Below are positions 63,101-64,000 of a stretch of DNA of 64,000 nt, one piece after another. Each line of letters starts with the position of its first letter. Position 1 is the stretch's first letter. Position numbers and translations under genes: made by a program. The stretch covers positions 372,001 through 436,000 of the forward strand of contig CP144172.1 of NCBI GenBank assembly GCA_039636865.1, in the 5' to 3' direction. This DNA is from Dermatophilaceae bacterium Sec6.4 (GTDB taxonomy: Bacteria > Actinomycetota > Actinomycetes > Actinomycetales > Dermatophilaceae). Below the pieces are notes generated by a model. That model was given only the letters and a program-made list of their open reading frames with translations. It made no database searches and was not told the DNA's origin.

Positions 63101-64000
63101 ATGTTCGTCCTGCACGGATTCTGGTCGTCCTCGATCGGACTGCTCCTCTGGGCGGAGGACTCAGAACTCACCGTGAAGAGTCCCAGTCAAGCGCTGAGCA
63201 CCGCCCGATCCCACCCCTTCGCAGCGCCGGCGCACGTTGTCTCCGCCATCGCCGGTGTTGGTGGGGGCGCGGAAGCCAGCGCGACGCTCCTACTCCCCTC
63301 GCTGCAGTCAGCGCCGCTGGATTCCCCAGAACTGATCCGCATCGCCCCACGACCCGCGCCTCGTTCGCAGCCGCGGCTGCTGGCGTGGACCGTCCCGGTC
63401 GTGGTACTCAACGCCGCGCAGGCGTGGGCCGTCCTGGAGGACCCGCCCGACGATGTCCGACTCGGCGCATCGGTGGACTACCTGTACGACCTCGCTGACT
63501 TCGCCGAGGACCTACTCGAACGAGGGCGCGTCGTTCCCGCAGTCATCCGGGACGCTCAGGGCACGCGGGCGTCATGGCGGCCAGTGCTACACAGCCACGA
63601 CCTGCTGACGCTGACCTCCCTGTGCGCCAGCATGCCGCCGGTATGCCGTGCCGAACCGAACGCCGCACCGGCGCAGATGCTCGGGTCCTGCGCTCTGGCT
63701 GCGCTGGTGGATGCTGCTGCGCGACGCGCCCTGGCGGCCGCCTATCCCGCGGGGACCGATCTCATGGCGCCCCGCCGGGGTCGTCGGCCCAAACGACAAC
63801 CCGCTCAGGAAGCGTGGCTCGCCGCCCTGACGGCACCTGACGGGGAATTCGAGGCGGACCCCGACGACGTCCAGGCGCTCGCGCAGGCGTTGGCTCCGTG
63901 GGACGAGGTGGCGACGGCGCCGACGGGTCCGGCGCGGGCGACCTTCCGTCTCAGCGAACTCGAGGTAGAGGTAGACGCCGATACCGAGGTAGCAGGCCCG
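63101..64000 (+). CDS. SNF2-type DEAD/DEAH helicase, N-terminal part (cut by window)
   Basis: 300 codons open to the window edge, from ATG 63101 with TTGGAGG upstream. It begins M-F-V-L-H-G-F-W, the normal start of the actinobacterial SNF2 helicase-associated protein. The visible part is the helicase-associated N-terminal region; the ATPase motifs would lie beyond 64000. The frame has no stop. Confidence 0.8.
   Translation, partial: MFVLHGFWSSSIGLLLWAEDSELTVKSPSQALSTARSHPFAAPAHVVSAIAGVGGGAEASATLLLPSLQSAPLDSPELIRIAPRPAPRSQPRLLAWTVPVVVLNAAQAWAVLEDPPDDVRLGASVDYLYDLADFAEDLLERGRVVPAVIRDAQGTRASWRPVLHSHDLLTLTSLCASMPPVCRAEPNAAPAQMLGSCALAALVDAAARRALAAAYPAGTDLMAPRRGRRPKRQPAQEAWLAALTAPDGEFEADPDDVQALAQALAPWDEVATAPTGPARATFRLSELEVEVDADTEVAGP

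Noticed and set aside
1..64000. Search for CRISPR arrays, tRNA and rRNA genes
   Set aside because: No regularly spaced repeat array, cloverleaf or rRNA-like segment was noticed on reading either strand.

Overview
The window is a contiguous piece of a high-GC actinobacterial chromosome. Gene dense, strongly GC-biased at third positions, with many GTG starts and 4-bp ATGA/GTGA stop-start overlaps. The DUF222-HNH protein, AIM24 trio, DUF3072 protein, four-subunit sarcosine oxidase, two-component KdpFABC-DE and the actinobacterial SNF2-type helicase start at the right edge all fit Actinomycetota. A Micrococcales (Dermacoccaceae/Intrasporangiaceae-like) origin is my guess from gene content, not shown. 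No rRNA, tRNA or CRISPR was seen.

Left part (1-18.8 kb): a secreted lipase, two small conserved proteins, three tandem AIM24 proteins, an Old Yellow Enzyme, then a wrecked alkane-hydroxylation operon. There TetR, ferredoxin reductase and ferredoxin are intact, but the alkB-rubredoxin gene is frameshifted and has lost most of its catalytic core; a perfect 18-bp palindrome lies in front of it. An aldehyde dehydrogenase, an MscS channel with a Pro/Thr-rich partner, an IS3-type transposase remnant, an unrecognised secreted protein, a class II amidotransferase, PPK2 and a polar amino-acid ABC transporter follow.

Middle (18.8-32.9 kb): the most unusual region. A leftward operon (catalase with DJ-1-like tail, acyl-CoA-dehydrogenase-like protein, PIG-L deacetylase/methyltransferase fusion, GT2) is followed, after an SRPBCC gene, by two divergent operons. 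One holds a GT, a GT2/galactosyltransferase-like protein and a WcbI-type putative acetyltransferase; the other holds GT4, GT, MurG-like GT, GT2 and a LigT-like phosphodiesterase. Seven glycosyltransferases, an amino-sugar-type deacetylase, a methyltransferase and a putative acyltransferase, with no visible polymerase, flippase or sugar-nucleotide synthesis genes, suggest an uncharacterised glycoconjugate. This is my main candidate for an undescribed system.

Right part (32.9-64 kb): an NmrA-like SDR, Dps, DinB, fused dihydroxyacetone kinase, PCD and an aldo/keto reductase. Then comes a GntR-controlled sarcosine operon (soxB-D-A-G-sdaA) that would turn sarcosine into glycine and C1-folate, with serine deaminated to pyruvate. 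FUSC, SDR and acyl-ACP desaturase genes lead to kdpFABCDE, which is preceded by helically phased TCAAG repeats. A regulator with a Cys-rich C-terminus sits among hemerythrin-type genes, and two palindromes with the same TACAG-N6-CTGTA core lie in front of those genes. The window ends with an MpaB-family protein, a DUF222-HNH protein and the truncated helicase.
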